Shown piece after piece: positions 27,335-36,420 of a stretch of DNA of 53,922 nt. The translations under genes and the position numbers were made by a program. Below the pieces are notes generated by a model. That model was not told where the DNA came from. It was given only the letters and a program-made list of their open reading frames with translations, and ran no database searches. This DNA comes from Enterovibrio qingdaonensis (lineage in GTDB: Bacteria > Pseudomonadota > Gammaproteobacteria > Enterobacterales > Vibrionaceae). The stretch spans positions 1-53,922 of the forward strand of contig NZ_JAJUBB010000028.1 of the NCBI RefSeq assembly GCF_028683135.1, given 5' to 3'. Position 1 is the first letter of the stretch. Every line of letters begins with the position of its first letter.

Positions 27335-27357
27335 CTTTTTTAAAAATTCAGTGCATG

Positions 27358-27429
27358 TCAGCCCGCACCCTCACACATGGTGATGGTAATCGTGGTAATA
27401 ATGGTTGTGGTGCCGACTGCGTTAAGCAT
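27358..27429 (-). CDS. thrL: thr operon leader peptide ThrL
   Basis: This 23-codon leader ORF begins MLNAVGTTTIITTITITM and ends in EGAG, with seven threonine and four isoleucine codons. Ribosome stalling when charged Thr-tRNA or Ile-tRNA is scarce should prevent the attenuator hairpin and turn on thrABC. Composition and position match E. coli thrL (21 residues) closely, including the C-terminal GAG. The ribosome-binding site is AAAGG about ten bases upstream. It is too short for standard gene callers. Confidence 0.93.
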   Translation of the reverse strand: MLNAVGTTTIITTITITMCEGAG

Positions 27430-27462
27430 GGTTAAAAAACCTTTTGTTTTGCCTTTCTATAA

Positions 27463-27491
27463 CGTTTACAGAATGCAGCCATTAAGGTCAA
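27463..27491 (-). promoter_or_regulatory. Candidate thr promoter
   Basis: On the minus strand TTGACC, a 17-base spacer and TAAACG lie about 35 bases before the thrL start. The -35 is good and the -10 is poor (3 of 6). A better-looking TATAGA lies slightly downstream but with a longer spacer. Confidence 0.45.
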
Positions 27492-27663
27492 CAAAAATTT
27501 AAGTTATCTCTCAAAAAAACGCTGTAATTCGCAACTCTTCATTATCAATTTTAAAAGATGAGAAATACCTTAATTTTCTCCACTTAACCTTGCGCAGTCG
27601 TTAGTGGCAAGACATAGTTAATTGAATTGAACAGAAAAACAGCGACACCAAAGGAGGGAACCA

Positions 27664-29379
27664 ATGGCAGTTGCAATGACGGAGTTGGTCGCGCAAACCA
27701 TATTACAAGGCGCAGATGCAATGTACGGTCGCTTTCTGGATGTCACCGCCGGAGCACAAGAGCGTTTTGAACAGCGTGATTGGAAAAGCGTCCAAAAAGC
27801 ACTTAAAACACGTATCAGCTTCTACGATCATCATGTTGGGCTCGTCAGCCAGCAACTGAAAACCATGCTGACCAAGCAACATGCCACCCGATCCTTCTTG
27901 ATGGCAGTAAAAGAAGAATACAGCCGATTGCTTGATGACTACCCACGTTATGACATCGCGGAAAGCTTCTTTAACTCCGTCTATTGCAGAATGTTCGACC
28001 ATCGCAACATCCGACGGGACAAATTGTTTGTAAACAGTTCCCAAGGCGGCCGTATTCCCAAATACCCAACGCCATTGCTAAAACGCTACCCGTCAAAAAA
28101 CAGTCTCATTCAAACCGTAGAACGCATTCTTGACGACACGCCTTTCACACTCGGCTGGGTCGACAAGGCCAGAGATATACATCGCATCGTAGAAGCCCTT
28201 CAGCATACCTTAGGGCCGCAACTGACGGATGAAGTGATCATTGATATGATCCGTGAGCCATTTTTCCGTAATAAGGCAGCCTACTTGATTGGTCGTATCG
28301 ATATGGCCAATCAGACGCGTCCTCTTGTGATCCCCATTCTGACGAACTCGCAAAATCAGCTTTATGTCGATGCCTGCATTGTCGACTCCGACGACGTCAG
28401 CGTAATTTTCGGCTTCGCGCGCTCATATTTCATGGTTTATGCCCCCGCTCCTGCGACCTTGGTCGACTTCCTCGGCCAGTTAATGCCTCATAAAACACCC
28501 TCTCAACTTTACACATCCATCGGGTGTCAAAAACATGGCAAAACAGAACTGTATCGTGAGTTCCTCCTTCATATGGAGCATTCGGACGACCAGTTTGTTG
28601 TTGCTCCCGGCATTAAAGGCATGGTGATGTCCGTGTTCACGCTGCCATCCTATGGCTTCGTTTTCAAAATCATCAAAGACAGATTTGCGCCCCAAAAAGA
28701 CATTACCCATGCCATGGTCAAAGAAAAGTATAAGTTGGTTAAAGAACACGATCGTGTTGGGCGAATGGCGGATACCCTTGATTATCGGAACTATATATTT
28801 CCCCGCCATCGCTTCAGTAATGAACTGATAGACGAACTGCTTCAGGTCGCTCCGTCAAACATCAAACTGACCAGCAAAGAGATCCACATACGACACCTCT
28901 ACATGGAACGTCGCATGATCCCGCTTAACATCTACCTCGAACAAGCTGACGATGCCGAGCTTCGCGAAGCGGTACAGGAATATGGTGACGCCATTAAACA
29001 GTTAGCCGCCGCCAACATCTTCGCCGGCGATATGCTGTTCAAGAACTTCGGCGTATCAAGGCATAGCCGTGTCATTTTCTATGACTATGATGAAATTTCT
29101 TATCTCACCGAAGTCAATTTCAGACGCATCCCGCCTCCGCGCTTCCCAGAGGACGAAATGGCGGCTGAACCTTGGTATAGCGTTGGTGAGTATGATGTTT
29201 TCCCAGAGGAGTTTCGCACCTTCTTGCTGATCAACCCCAAGATACGTGCACTCTTTGATGAGCTGCATGCAGACCTGTTCGATGCAGACTATTGGAAGGA
29301 GTTGCAAAACAACATCCAACACGGCCAATTCAATGATGTCTTTCCTTACAGTGACGAGTGCCGATTTACCAATTTATAA
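27664..29379 (+). CDS. aceK: Isocitrate dehydrogenase kinase/phosphatase
   Basis: AceK phosphorylates and dephosphorylates isocitrate dehydrogenase, switching carbon between the TCA cycle and the glyoxylate shunt. The 571 residues match the family length. The ATP-binding loop is [20 protein letters not shown], and the kinase-like C-terminal half contains [29 protein letters not shown] and FYDYDEISY. An AAGGAGGGAACCA ribosome-binding site precedes the ATG; a second ATG five codons in is possible. It stands alone, without aceB or aceA as in enterobacterial aceBAK, next to the thr operon (divergent). Confidence 0.96.
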   Translation: MAVAMTELVAQTILQGADAMYGRFLDVTAGAQERFEQRDWKSVQKALKTRISFYDHHVGLVSQQLKTMLTKQHATRSFLMAVKEEYSRLLDDYPRYDIAESFFNSVYCRMFDHRNIRRDKLFVNSSQGGRIPKYPTPLLKRYPSKNSLIQTVERILDDTPFTLGWVDKARDIHRIVEALQHTLGPQLTDEVIIDMIREPFFRNKAAYLIGRIDMANQTRPLVIPILTNSQNQLYVDACIVDSDDVSVIFGFARSYFMVYAPAPATLVDFLGQLMPHKTPSQLYTSIGCQKHGKTELYREFLLHMEHSDDQFVVAPGIKGMVMSVFTLPSYGFVFKIIKDRFAPQKDITHAMVKEKYKLVKEHDRVGRMADTLDYRNYIFPRHRFSNELIDELLQVAPSNIKLTSKEIHIRHLYMERRMIPLNIYLEQADDAELREAVQEYGDAIKQLAAANIFAGDMLFKNFGVSRHSRVIFYDYDEISYLTEVNFRRIPPPRFPEDEMAAEPWYSVGEYDVFPEEFRTFLLINPKIRALFDELHADLFDADYWKELQNNIQHGQFNDVFPYSDECRFTNL

Positions 29380-29599
29380 AATTGCGAGCAACATAGTGTA
29401 CCGTCAAAAAAGCACCACTATTCATGCATATAAATTGCTCATATATTAGTCGTCATGAGGTATGGCAATGTAATGCCGGAGCAATGTCACAATACAAAAA
29501 TTGTGTTCAAAATATGCGCATTCTGCTTTATCCAAAATGAGACAAGTGATCTAAAATAACAATTCAGTCTAATAAAAACGAATCAGGGAAGGAGGCTCA

Positions 29600-30073
29600 A
29601 TGAGAAGATTATTGCTTGCCATCACCCTGCAATTAGTGGCTTTTTTTGCAATCGCGCAGGGTTCGTTACCGCTGTATGAATATGTTGAAGAGAACAACAA
29701 GCCTTGGTTTTCAAACTCGTTAAAAACAGGAAACCAAAGTTTTGATACGTGGACGATAAGTAGTGGATACCACTATCCCGTTCATGAAAAAATTAACGTG
29801 TTTCTTGCAACAGAGTTGACCACAGACTCGGTGATTTCGTCTGGAGCCAAGGGCGTATCGAGTGGGGTCCAGTTTAATGTTAACGAAGCACTAAGCTTTG
29901 ACAGTAGTATTCAAGCAGAGCGTGTGAATGAAGAGACCATTGGCGTCTTTGGAATGAGCAGCACGTTTAAAATTACTGACACATTAAATCTTGAAGCAAA
30001 AGTAGACTATAACTTCAACCAGATGCCTGAAAACTCAACGAATTATCAATTAGGTGTCGGCTACCGTTTCTAG
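29600..30073 (+). CDS. Unrecognised exported, outer-membrane-like protein
   Basis: I do not recognise this 157-residue protein. It starts with a Sec signal peptide (RRLLLAITLQLVAFFAIAQG), so it should cross the inner membrane. The rest alternates polar and hydrophobic residues in short strands (for example WTISSGYHYP, INVFLATELT, LNLEAKVDYNF), and the last residues are YQLGVGYRF, ending in Phe as outer-membrane beta-barrels do. A small barrel of about eight strands is a reasonable inference. A GGGAAGGAGG ribosome-binding site precedes the ATG. It lies between aceK and the RraA-family gene, with a terminator after it and a 220-base gap before it. Confidence 0.75.
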   Translation: MRRLLLAITLQLVAFFAIAQGSLPLYEYVEENNKPWFSNSLKTGNQSFDTWTISSGYHYPVHEKINVFLATELTTDSVISSGAKGVSSGVQFNVNEALSFDSSIQAERVNEETIGVFGMSSTFKITDTLNLEAKVDYNFNQMPENSTNYQLGVGYRF

Positions 30074-30090
30074 TCGAATCTGGATATAAA

Positions 30091-30118
30091 AAACCGCCTG
30101 CTGTAGGCGGTTTTTTTT
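30091..30118. terminator. Bidirectional terminator
   Basis: AAACCGCCT, loop GCTGT, AGGCGGTTT then T5, between the outer-membrane-like gene and the converging RraA-family gene. Confidence 0.92.
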
Positions 30119-30123
30119 GACGG

Positions 30124-30618
30124 TTAAAGACTGGAAACTGCTTTTAACGGTATCTCGCTAACAACAACACCGTTTTTATCCGCATAAAGGTAATTGCCGG
30201 ATTCAATAAGAATCCCCCCAATTCGCAAGCTAGCACCAATTTCGCCTTTCCCTTTCTTCTCTGTTTTAATGGGACAAACACCCAAAGCTTTAACCCCCAG
30301 AGGCATGCCACTTAAGGCTGCTGCATCACGCACTGCACCATACACAACTACACCATTCCAACCATTTTTGACCGCTTTCTCAGCCAGTAAATCTCCCAAC
30401 AAAGCGCGGTTGAGATTACCATGCCCATCAATGACTAAAATCCGTCCTTCACCGGGAGATGCTACTAGCTCTCTAACCATGGAGTTGTCTTCGTAGCAGC
30501 GCAAGGTTTCCACTTTCCCGCTAAAGATGTGTTTTCCGCCATAATCTTGCCACTGAATTGGCACCCAAGTGACGGTGCCTTCAAACTCATCACACAAATC
30601 AGGCAAGAGATCATCCAT
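30124..30618 (-). CDS. RraA-family protein
   Basis: This 164-residue protein is of the RraA/MenG-like family. Conserved parts are the N-terminal DLLPDLCDEFEG, GRILVIDGHGNLNRALLGDLLAEKA, GWNGVVVYGAVRDAAAL and the C-terminal YLYADKNGVVVSE. RraA of E. coli binds RNase E and inhibits it; many relatives instead are 4-hydroxy-4-methyl-2-oxoglutarate or oxaloacetate aldolases using a divalent metal. The KKGKGEIG insert resembles the Pseudomonas aldolase-type subgroup more than E. coli RraA. Its context (no menA neighbour) also argues against the canonical rraA locus. The exact activity cannot be decided from sequence alone. Confidence 0.82.
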   Translation of the reverse strand: MDDLLPDLCDEFEGTVTWVPIQWQDYGGKHIFSGKVETLRCYEDNSMVRELVASPGEGRILVIDGHGNLNRALLGDLLAEKAVKNGWNGVVVYGAVRDAAALSGMPLGVKALGVCPIKTEKKGKGEIGASLRIGGILIESGNYLYADKNGVVVSEIPLKAVSSL

Positions 30619-31137
30619 GTCTTATCCCCTCATAATAACGCCGCGATGGTACATGCCTCTAAACCTAGCAAGGATCTGAAACCTGATCGCAGTTACGTCT
30701 TCAAAGTGGGAGATGACAACAGGTGCAAGTTGCTAGGTGGCAAAATTCCTCCGCCATCATTGCTTACAGCAAAACGACCAATAAGTGCCGCCGAAAACGA
30801 ATGACATGAAAAGTTTAATCTAGCGAAAGATGATAATAATTTAGATTATTATTCCAGTTAAAAACTGAAGATATAAAAGACAACAACAATACAAAGACCT
30901 TATAAAGCGAGTAAATACGTGAGGTTTAAACCATAAAAGCTGTGATATCGCCGAAGTTATTGAATCGAAGATATTGACCAAGATCTAGCAAAATGCTCTG
31001 ATACCCTAACCTTCAATGTCTGCCGTTACACATTGTTCACAGCTGTTGTAATAGTACGAAAAGGTTGAAACCCACTTTTAATAATTACAACGAAATTTAC
31101 CGCGCGATCACTAATATCGTGGAGTTTTTGAGCGAGA

Positions 31138-31151
31138 TTGACGTATATCAA
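31138..31151 (+). promoter_or_regulatory. FNR-type box upstream of arcA
   Basis: TTGAC-GTAT-ATCAA matches the FNR consensus at 9 of 10 positions, about 300 bases before arcA. E. coli arcA is known to be activated by FNR under anaerobic conditions. Confidence 0.65.
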
Positions 31152-31387
31152 TAAAGCTTAAAAAAAATTGCGTTGATTTATTACTAAATATTGTTAGCAC
31201 GCTGTTAAATGAATACAATCGTGCTATCCAATGGATTTGCTGACCAAAGAGTCTTGATTGGTAGCATACAGAACGGTGATGCAAATTCGCGTTCACCTTC
31301 TCTAAGGATGGCGTTTGATACAGAGAAGTATGTTCGATCGCTGAGAATTACGCTTTTGATATACTTTTCTTGTTTGTAAGTTTTCTT

Positions 31388-31409
31388 CACAGTGTAATGT
31401 TACGCTGTG
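31388..31409 (+). promoter_or_regulatory. Hairpin in the arcA leader
   Basis: CACAGTGTAA-TG-TTACGCTGTG can pair over its whole length as RNA with one U-G wobble. It ends 39 bases before the arcA ATG. It may affect translation or stability. Confidence 0.5.
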
Positions 31410-31448
31410 ACTGTTATGCCAGATTTTTTAAGAAATTAGGTAACGCCA

Positions 31449-32168
31449 ATGCAAACCCCTCATATTCTGATTGTTGAAGACGAGCACGTAACTCGTAACA
31501 CGCTAAAAAGCATCTTCGAAGCAGAAGGTTATACCGTTCTAGAAGCCAATGATGGCGAAGAAATGCACCAAGTGCTTTCCAACAATCAGGTTAACCTGGT
31601 GATCATGGACATTAACCTTCCAGGCAAAAACGGCTTGTTGCTGGCTCGCGAACTGCGTGAGCAAGGCGATATGGCTCTGATGTTCCTGACTGGCCGTGAC
31701 AACGAAGTTGATAAGATCCTGGGCCTTGAAATCGGTGCGGATGATTACATCACCAAACCATTCAACCCACGTGAACTGACTATCCGTGCTCGCAACCTGC
31801 TAACTCGCGCAATGAACCAAGGTTCACCGCTAGAAGACAAGCGTTCAGTTGACCGCTATGTGTTCAATGGTTGGGTTCTGGATATCAACAGCCGTTCATT
31901 GATCAGCCCAGACAACGAGCAATTTAAACTGCCTCGTTCTGAGTTCCGTGCACTGCTTCACTTCTGTGAAAACCCAGGCAAAATCCAAACGCGCGCAGAT
32001 CTTCTGAAGAAGATGACTGGACGCGAGCTTAAGCCACACGATCGTACCGTTGACGTTACGATTCGCCGCATCCGTAAGCACTTTGAATCTTTTGGTGATA
32101 CACCAGAGATCATTGCGACTATCCACGGTGAAGGCTACCGCTTCTGTGGTGAACTGGAAGATTTCTAA
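31449..32168 (+). CDS. arcA: Response regulator ArcA
   Basis: ArcA is the DNA-binding regulator of the Arc aerobic/anaerobic two-component system; phosphorylated ArcA mainly represses aerobic respiration genes. The 239 residues have an N-terminal receiver (acidic pair ED at 10-11, phosphorylated Asp54 in IMDINLPG, Thr and Lys in the LTGRD and TKPFNPREL motifs) and a C-terminal OmpR-type winged helix ([33 protein letters not shown]). It converges on arcB, its own sensor kinase, with a shared terminator. An FNR-type box and leader hairpin lie upstream. Confidence 0.98.
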   Translation: MQTPHILIVEDEHVTRNTLKSIFEAEGYTVLEANDGEEMHQVLSNNQVNLVIMDINLPGKNGLLLARELREQGDMALMFLTGRDNEVDKILGLEIGADDYITKPFNPRELTIRARNLLTRAMNQGSPLEDKRSVDRYVFNGWVLDINSRSLISPDNEQFKLPRSEFRALLHFCENPGKIQTRADLLKKMTGRELKPHDRTVDVTIRRIRKHFESFGDTPEIIATIHGEGYRFCGELEDF

Positions 32169-32186
32169 TCCTTCCTGTTGGCATTT

Positions 32187-32214
32187 AAAAAAGCCCGCTA
32201 ATGCGGGCTTTTTT
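32187..32214. terminator. Bidirectional terminator, arcA / arcB
   Basis: AAAAAAGCCCGC, loop TAAT, GCGGGCTTTTTT between the two converging genes. Confidence 0.94.
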
Positions 32215-32219
32215 GTTTT

Positions 32220-34565
32220 TTACTTCTTACTGTAATCGTCTAACCACTGTTTCAGCACGCCCAGATCGTGCGAATAACCATTTTTGATTTCATCAACCCA
32301 GTCAGCGATATTCTCCCACCAAGCAGGAAGCTCTGGCGACTGTGCCTGTTGCGCGACTTTTTGGATATGTTTGAGGCCAATAGACCCTGCTGCACCTTTG
32401 ATTTTATGTGCTTCGCTGGCGATGCCGTCTTGGTCTTTCGCCGTCATATTACTGTCTAGGATCTTGAGGTACTCAGGCATAACCTGCTCAAACATCTCAA
32501 TGCTCTTATAGACTGGCTCAGCCCCAACAATGTCGACGTAGGAGGTGAGCATTCCTAGGTCAAGCAAAGTATCGACCACCTCGCTACCGATGATGTTCGG
32601 CTCTTCGTGTTTAACCTCACCAGAAATAGGACACTGCAACGCCAAGCGTTCGATGACACCAGCAACAGCAACAACACTAATTGGCTTGCTGATTGCGTCG
32701 TCCATTCCCTTTTTGATGTATTCGGTCTTGTCCTTAATCACGTTCGCGGTTAACGCTACGAGTGGTGGCAGTGCTTTGCCACTGTCTCTTAAGGTTTTTG
32801 CAATATCAAAGCCTGTCATATCCGGCAATTGAATATCGAGCAGCAACAGATCGTAGGTCTGTTGCTCAAACATCGACAGTGCTTCTTTACCATTTCTCGC
32901 CACCAAAACAGTATGCCCCAAGCTTTCTAACAGATTCTTGGCAACCGTAATGTTCAGCTCAATATCTTCAACTAAAAGGATCTGAAGCGGACTTTGCTCT
33001 TCTTTCACGGTTTCAACGTTTTCAGCATGCTCACAAAGCGGAACCGATAAGGTCAATGTAAAGACACTTCCTTCTCCAACATCGCTGTCGACGGTGATAT
33101 CGCCATCCATCAACCTTGCCAACTGACGAGATACGGCAAGGCCAATGCCAGTTCCCACCGCATGTAAGTTGTCCTCTCCTTGCTTGACCTGATAGTACAT
33201 AGCAAAAATTTTGTTCTGCTCTTCCGGCGGAATACCGATACCGCTGTCTTCAATATCGAATTCCAAATGCGCTACGTCATCTTCAACGTCGCAGCGAACT
33301 GCCACATTTACAGCACCCTGCTTGGTAAATTTCACAGCATTGCCAACCAGATTCCAAAGAATCTGACGAAGCCTTGTCGCATCGACTTTAATAGAGGAAG
33401 GCAAGTCAGTTAGGCGATCTAAGCTAAAACGAAGCCCTTTCTGTTCCGCCATCAAGCCACTGATATTTTCTATTTCAGAAACGAAATCATGAAAATCGAC
33501 AGGCTGAGGAGAGAGTTCCAAGCGGCTGCGATCAGACTTGTCTAGATCGATAATGTCATTGAAAATATTGCCGAGGGTTATCGCACTGACATGAATGGTT
33601 CGCAAGTGCCCCATTTGCTCACCCGTCAGCTTGGTCTCAAGCAGCATGCGGCTCAATCCAACAATGCCATTAAGAGGGGTGCGAAGCTCGTGACTAATGG
33701 TTGAAATAAACGCTGTTTTATCTCGGCTCGCTTTTTCCAAGGCATCTTGATAGCGTTTCCGCTCGGTGATCTCACGACCAAAACCGACAATCCCCAGACG
33801 TCGTCCATCACGCGCATAAAACGGCAGTTTTCGAAGCTCAAAGTACGCTTTCGTCCCGTCGGTATATTCCAACCACTGCTCATAGGTCAGAGAAACGCTG
33901 TTATCAAAGACCTGCTGGTCAGTCTCTACAACTTTACTGGCCACATCCTCGCTGTACACATCCCAAGGTGTCAGGCCAACAAGGTCTTTCTCCTTCTTAC
34001 CGGTCAGCTCTTCCATTGCCTTATTACAACCAGAGAACTGACCTTTTTCATTGCGGTAGTAGATCAGATCAGGTGATGCATCAATAAATGAACGCAACAG
34101 TGCCGTTTGTTCTGCAAGATCGAGTTGCGCTTTTTCACGTTGGTAGACCTCGTTTTCCAGATCTTCCATTGCCTCTTCACGCGCTTCCTCTGCCCGCTTT
34201 CGCTCCTCGATCTCTTGATTGAGCTGAGTGATGTTGTCCGTTAACTGTCGATTAAGTTCCATGTCTCGGGAACGCATCTCTTCCAGTTTTGATACAAGTT
34301 TTGAAAGGCGCTGACGTGATTCTTCAAGCTGATCAACCACGACAGAAAGAAAATAGACGGCCCAAGGGGTAATGAGTAGGCCAAAGAAAACAGAGCGAAT
34401 GATGTCACTGTTATGCACAGTGCCATTTAAAAATAACGTAATCCCTATCTGCACCAGCACGGCGAGTGCCACAAGTGCTAATGCCAACAGCATGCTAAAG
34501 CGCACAAGTCCCAGCTTAACAAGCAAATCGACATAATATTGCGCTAAGAGTTTAATTTGCTTCAT
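32220..34565 (-). CDS. arcB: Aerobic respiration control sensor kinase ArcB
   Basis: ArcB is a tripartite hybrid sensor kinase of the inner membrane that responds to quinone redox state and phosphorylates ArcA. The 781 residues show two N-terminal membrane segments (about 22-48 and 56-76), a coiled coil (about 80-150), a PAS domain (about 155-270), HisKA with His292 (FISTISHELRTPLNG), an ATPase domain (NLVGNAVKF, DSGIGIPPEEQ, GTGIGLAVS), a receiver with Asp577 (LLLLDIQLPD) and an HPt domain with His720 (SEAHKIKGAAGSIG). In E. coli the PAS cysteines form redox disulfides; here a Cys is seen in FSGCNKAME but I did not find an equivalent second one close by. It lies downstream of a diguanylate cyclase gene. 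Confidence 0.97.
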   Translation of the reverse strand: MKQIKLLAQYYVDLLVKLGLVRFSMLLALALVALAVLVQIGITLFLNGTVHNSDIIRSVFFGLLITPWAVYFLSVVVDQLEESRQRLSKLVSKLEEMRSRDMELNRQLTDNITQLNQEIEERKRAEEAREEAMEDLENEVYQREKAQLDLAEQTALLRSFIDASPDLIYYRNEKGQFSGCNKAMEELTGKKEKDLVGLTPWDVYSEDVASKVVETDQQVFDNSVSLTYEQWLEYTDGTKAYFELRKLPFYARDGRRLGIVGFGREITERKRYQDALEKASRDKTAFISTISHELRTPLNGIVGLSRMLLETKLTGEQMGHLRTIHVSAITLGNIFNDIIDLDKSDRSRLELSPQPVDFHDFVSEIENISGLMAEQKGLRFSLDRLTDLPSSIKVDATRLRQILWNLVGNAVKFTKQGAVNVAVRCDVEDDVAHLEFDIEDSGIGIPPEEQNKIFAMYYQVKQGEDNLHAVGTGIGLAVSRQLARLMDGDITVDSDVGEGSVFTLTLSVPLCEHAENVETVKEEQSPLQILLVEDIELNITVAKNLLESLGHTVLVARNGKEALSMFEQQTYDLLLLDIQLPDMTGFDIAKTLRDSGKALPPLVALTANVIKDKTEYIKKGMDDAISKPISVVAVAGVIERLALQCPISGEVKHEEPNIIGSEVVDTLLDLGMLTSYVDIVGAEPVYKSIEMFEQVMPEYLKILDSNMTAKDQDGIASEAHKIKGAAGSIGLKHIQKVAQQAQSPELPAWWENIADWVDEIKNGYSHDLGVLKQWLDDYSKK

Positions 34566-34674
34566 TGAACTTCCCGATCATCACGAACTGAAGACATGAT
34601 AGCGGTGAGCAACCTGAAGCTAAAGAAAAAGGGAATGAATCTGCGGTTACAGTGCTGCAATCGAGAGAATAATG

Positions 34675-36420
34675 CTAACTCGCATCGGCCAATTCTTTGT
34701 TATTGATGGCGATTTGGTTCCTGCCAGCGTTTTTCGCGCGATATAATGCCTTATCAGCCAATGAGACAAGTTCGCCATAATCTTGGCCGGCTCGAGGCAG
34801 GACAGTCGCAATACCTTGGCTTAAGGTTAAACGTTCTGATATTCCCGAAAATTCATGTGTAATGTTGGCCGCGGCCAATTCTGTCGCAATATTTTCCGCC
34901 ACATGAATCGCGCCACTTTCTGTCGTATTAGGCAGCAAAATCGCAAATTCTTCGCCGCCATATCTTGCTACCGCATCGAGCGGTCTGCGGATGACATGCT
35001 GAAAGACATCGGCCACTTTACGTAACGCTGAATCCCCACGTTGATGACCATAGTTGTCGTTATACGGTTTGAAAAAGTCGATATCACAAAGAATAAGCGA
35101 CAAAGGCTCCCCCTCACGAATGTGTGAGTGCCACATTTTTACCAGTTGCTCATCAAAACTTCTGCGGTTAGCAACCTTCGTTAAACCATCGACAAAACTC
35201 AGCTCTTCCAACTCCATGATCGCGTCCGCCAGTTGCTGCTGTGTCGCTTTACGCTCCGTCACATCTCGCGCAATCACAAGCACACCAGACGTTTCATCGG
35301 TTGGGTCAACAAATTGGGTCTTGGTCAGTTCATACCACACCATGCTGCCGTCGCGTTTCATCACCAAATCTTCGTATTTAACCGTCTGGCCACTTTCAAT
35401 AACGGGTTTATCCATCTTCTGATGCTGAGCGAGGATTTCAGGTTCAACGATTTCTTCCGCCAACTCCCCTTCCAAATCATCATGGGGAGAACCCATTGCT
35501 TCTGCAAACGCAGGATTACCGCCGAGAAACTCGTAGTGTTTGGTATATATCCCGATAGGGTCGACGCTAGCTTGGAATATTGAGGTCAGTAAGTTGCTGT
35601 GCTTTTTAAGTTGTTGCTCAACTTCATGCCTCGCCTGAATCTCTTGCTCCATCACCTGACGCATCATGTGCCAATTGGTCACATCATGGCTAATACTCAA
35701 GGTGCCATATATATGATTGTCTGTGTCTCTCAATACGGTTTGGCTGGTTTCTAACAGGCAACTGTCACCATTCGGATTGGTGGTCCAGCTTTGTTGTGTC
35801 CGGCGTCCGGCGATGTCTTCACTGGTATTGAAGAAAAGTCCCTCTTCTTCCCGACCTTTCCAGAAGCGATCAAATGCCTGATTTGTCCCTACGACCTTGC
35901 CTTCTCTATCTTGGAAGCAAACCAGTTCCGCCAAGGAGTTGATCACGGTACGAAATATTTGGTTGTCATCGTTAACAAAAGGCTCGCTATAAACACTTTC
36001 AGACTCAGGCTCTAAAGAAACAATCCACGCATGTTTGCCTTTACACCAAATCGGCAATCCCGAGAATCTGGCGTAGCGAGGAACTTTATGTGAGAAAGAT
36101 GTGCGAATATCTGCAGTGACATCAATAAACGGAGTGGGCCATCGACGATGGCGTAGCATGTGCGCAATAGCATTTCGCTCCTGCTCACTACGCATGCGAA
36201 AGTCACCATGTTCAGTGTCAATATCGTATAAGCGGATAAAACTGCGATTGGCATAAAAAATGCGCCCATCGGTATGGGAGACGATAGCTTTAGGGGAATG
36301 AAGATTAGACAGGTAGGATTGCCAGTTTTTCAGCGATACAACACGCTTACGCGATGCCCATAACGCCCCAATTAGAAACCCTACCAAAATCAGTACTATG
36401 CCAATTGGCCAGTCAATCAT
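34675..36420 (-). CDS. Diguanylate cyclase with N-terminal membrane anchor and PAS domains
   Basis: This protein makes c-di-GMP from two GTP. The 581 residues begin with a membrane helix (about 4-22), then PAS-like sensor domains (about 45-140, 155-250 and 275-395, the last ending in VLVIARDVTERKATQQQL), and a GGDEF domain (about 405-575). The active-site motif is GGEEF at 488-492, and the inhibitory I-site RPLD at 479-482 is intact, five residues before it. A catalytically active, feedback-inhibited cyclase is expected. The PAS domains may sense a small molecule, light or redox state; no ligand can be assigned. It is 109 bases upstream of arcB on the same strand, so partial co-transcription is possible. 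Confidence 0.92.
   Translation of the reverse strand: MIDWPIGIVLILVGFLIGALWASRKRVVSLKNWQSYLSNLHSPKAIVSHTDGRIFYANRSFIRLYDIDTEHGDFRMRSEQERNAIAHMLRHRRWPTPFIDVTADIRTSFSHKVPRYARFSGLPIWCKGKHAWIVSLEPESESVYSEPFVNDDNQIFRTVINSLAELVCFQDREGKVVGTNQAFDRFWKGREEEGLFFNTSEDIAGRRTQQSWTTNPNGDSCLLETSQTVLRDTDNHIYGTLSISHDVTNWHMMRQVMEQEIQARHEVEQQLKKHSNLLTSIFQASVDPIGIYTKHYEFLGGNPAFAEAMGSPHDDLEGELAEEIVEPEILAQHQKMDKPVIESGQTVKYEDLVMKRDGSMVWYELTKTQFVDPTDETSGVLVIARDVTERKATQQQLADAIMELEELSFVDGLTKVANRRSFDEQLVKMWHSHIREGEPLSLILCDIDFFKPYNDNYGHQRGDSALRKVADVFQHVIRRPLDAVARYGGEEFAILLPNTTESGAIHVAENIATELAAANITHEFSGISERLTLSQGIATVLPRAGQDYGELVSLADKALYRAKNAGRNQIAINNKELADAS

Larger units (their letters stand above)
30619..31448. other. 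830-base gene-free region upstream of arcA
   Basis: No credible ORF. Seen here: an AT-rich hairpin ATAATAAT-TTAG-ATTATTAT at 30833-30852, an FNR-type box at 31138-31151, and a 10-bp hairpin at 31388-31409 just before the arcA start. Overall high A+T. The length and the distance of the FNR box from the ATG imply a long arcA leader (over 200 bases) or several promoters. A small RNA could be hidden here but no terminator-like end was found. Confidence 0.5.

Noticed and set aside
30529-30804. 91-codon ORF overlapping the RraA-family gene start
   Set aside because: Mostly antisense to a real gene, with no ribosome-binding site or family similarity.
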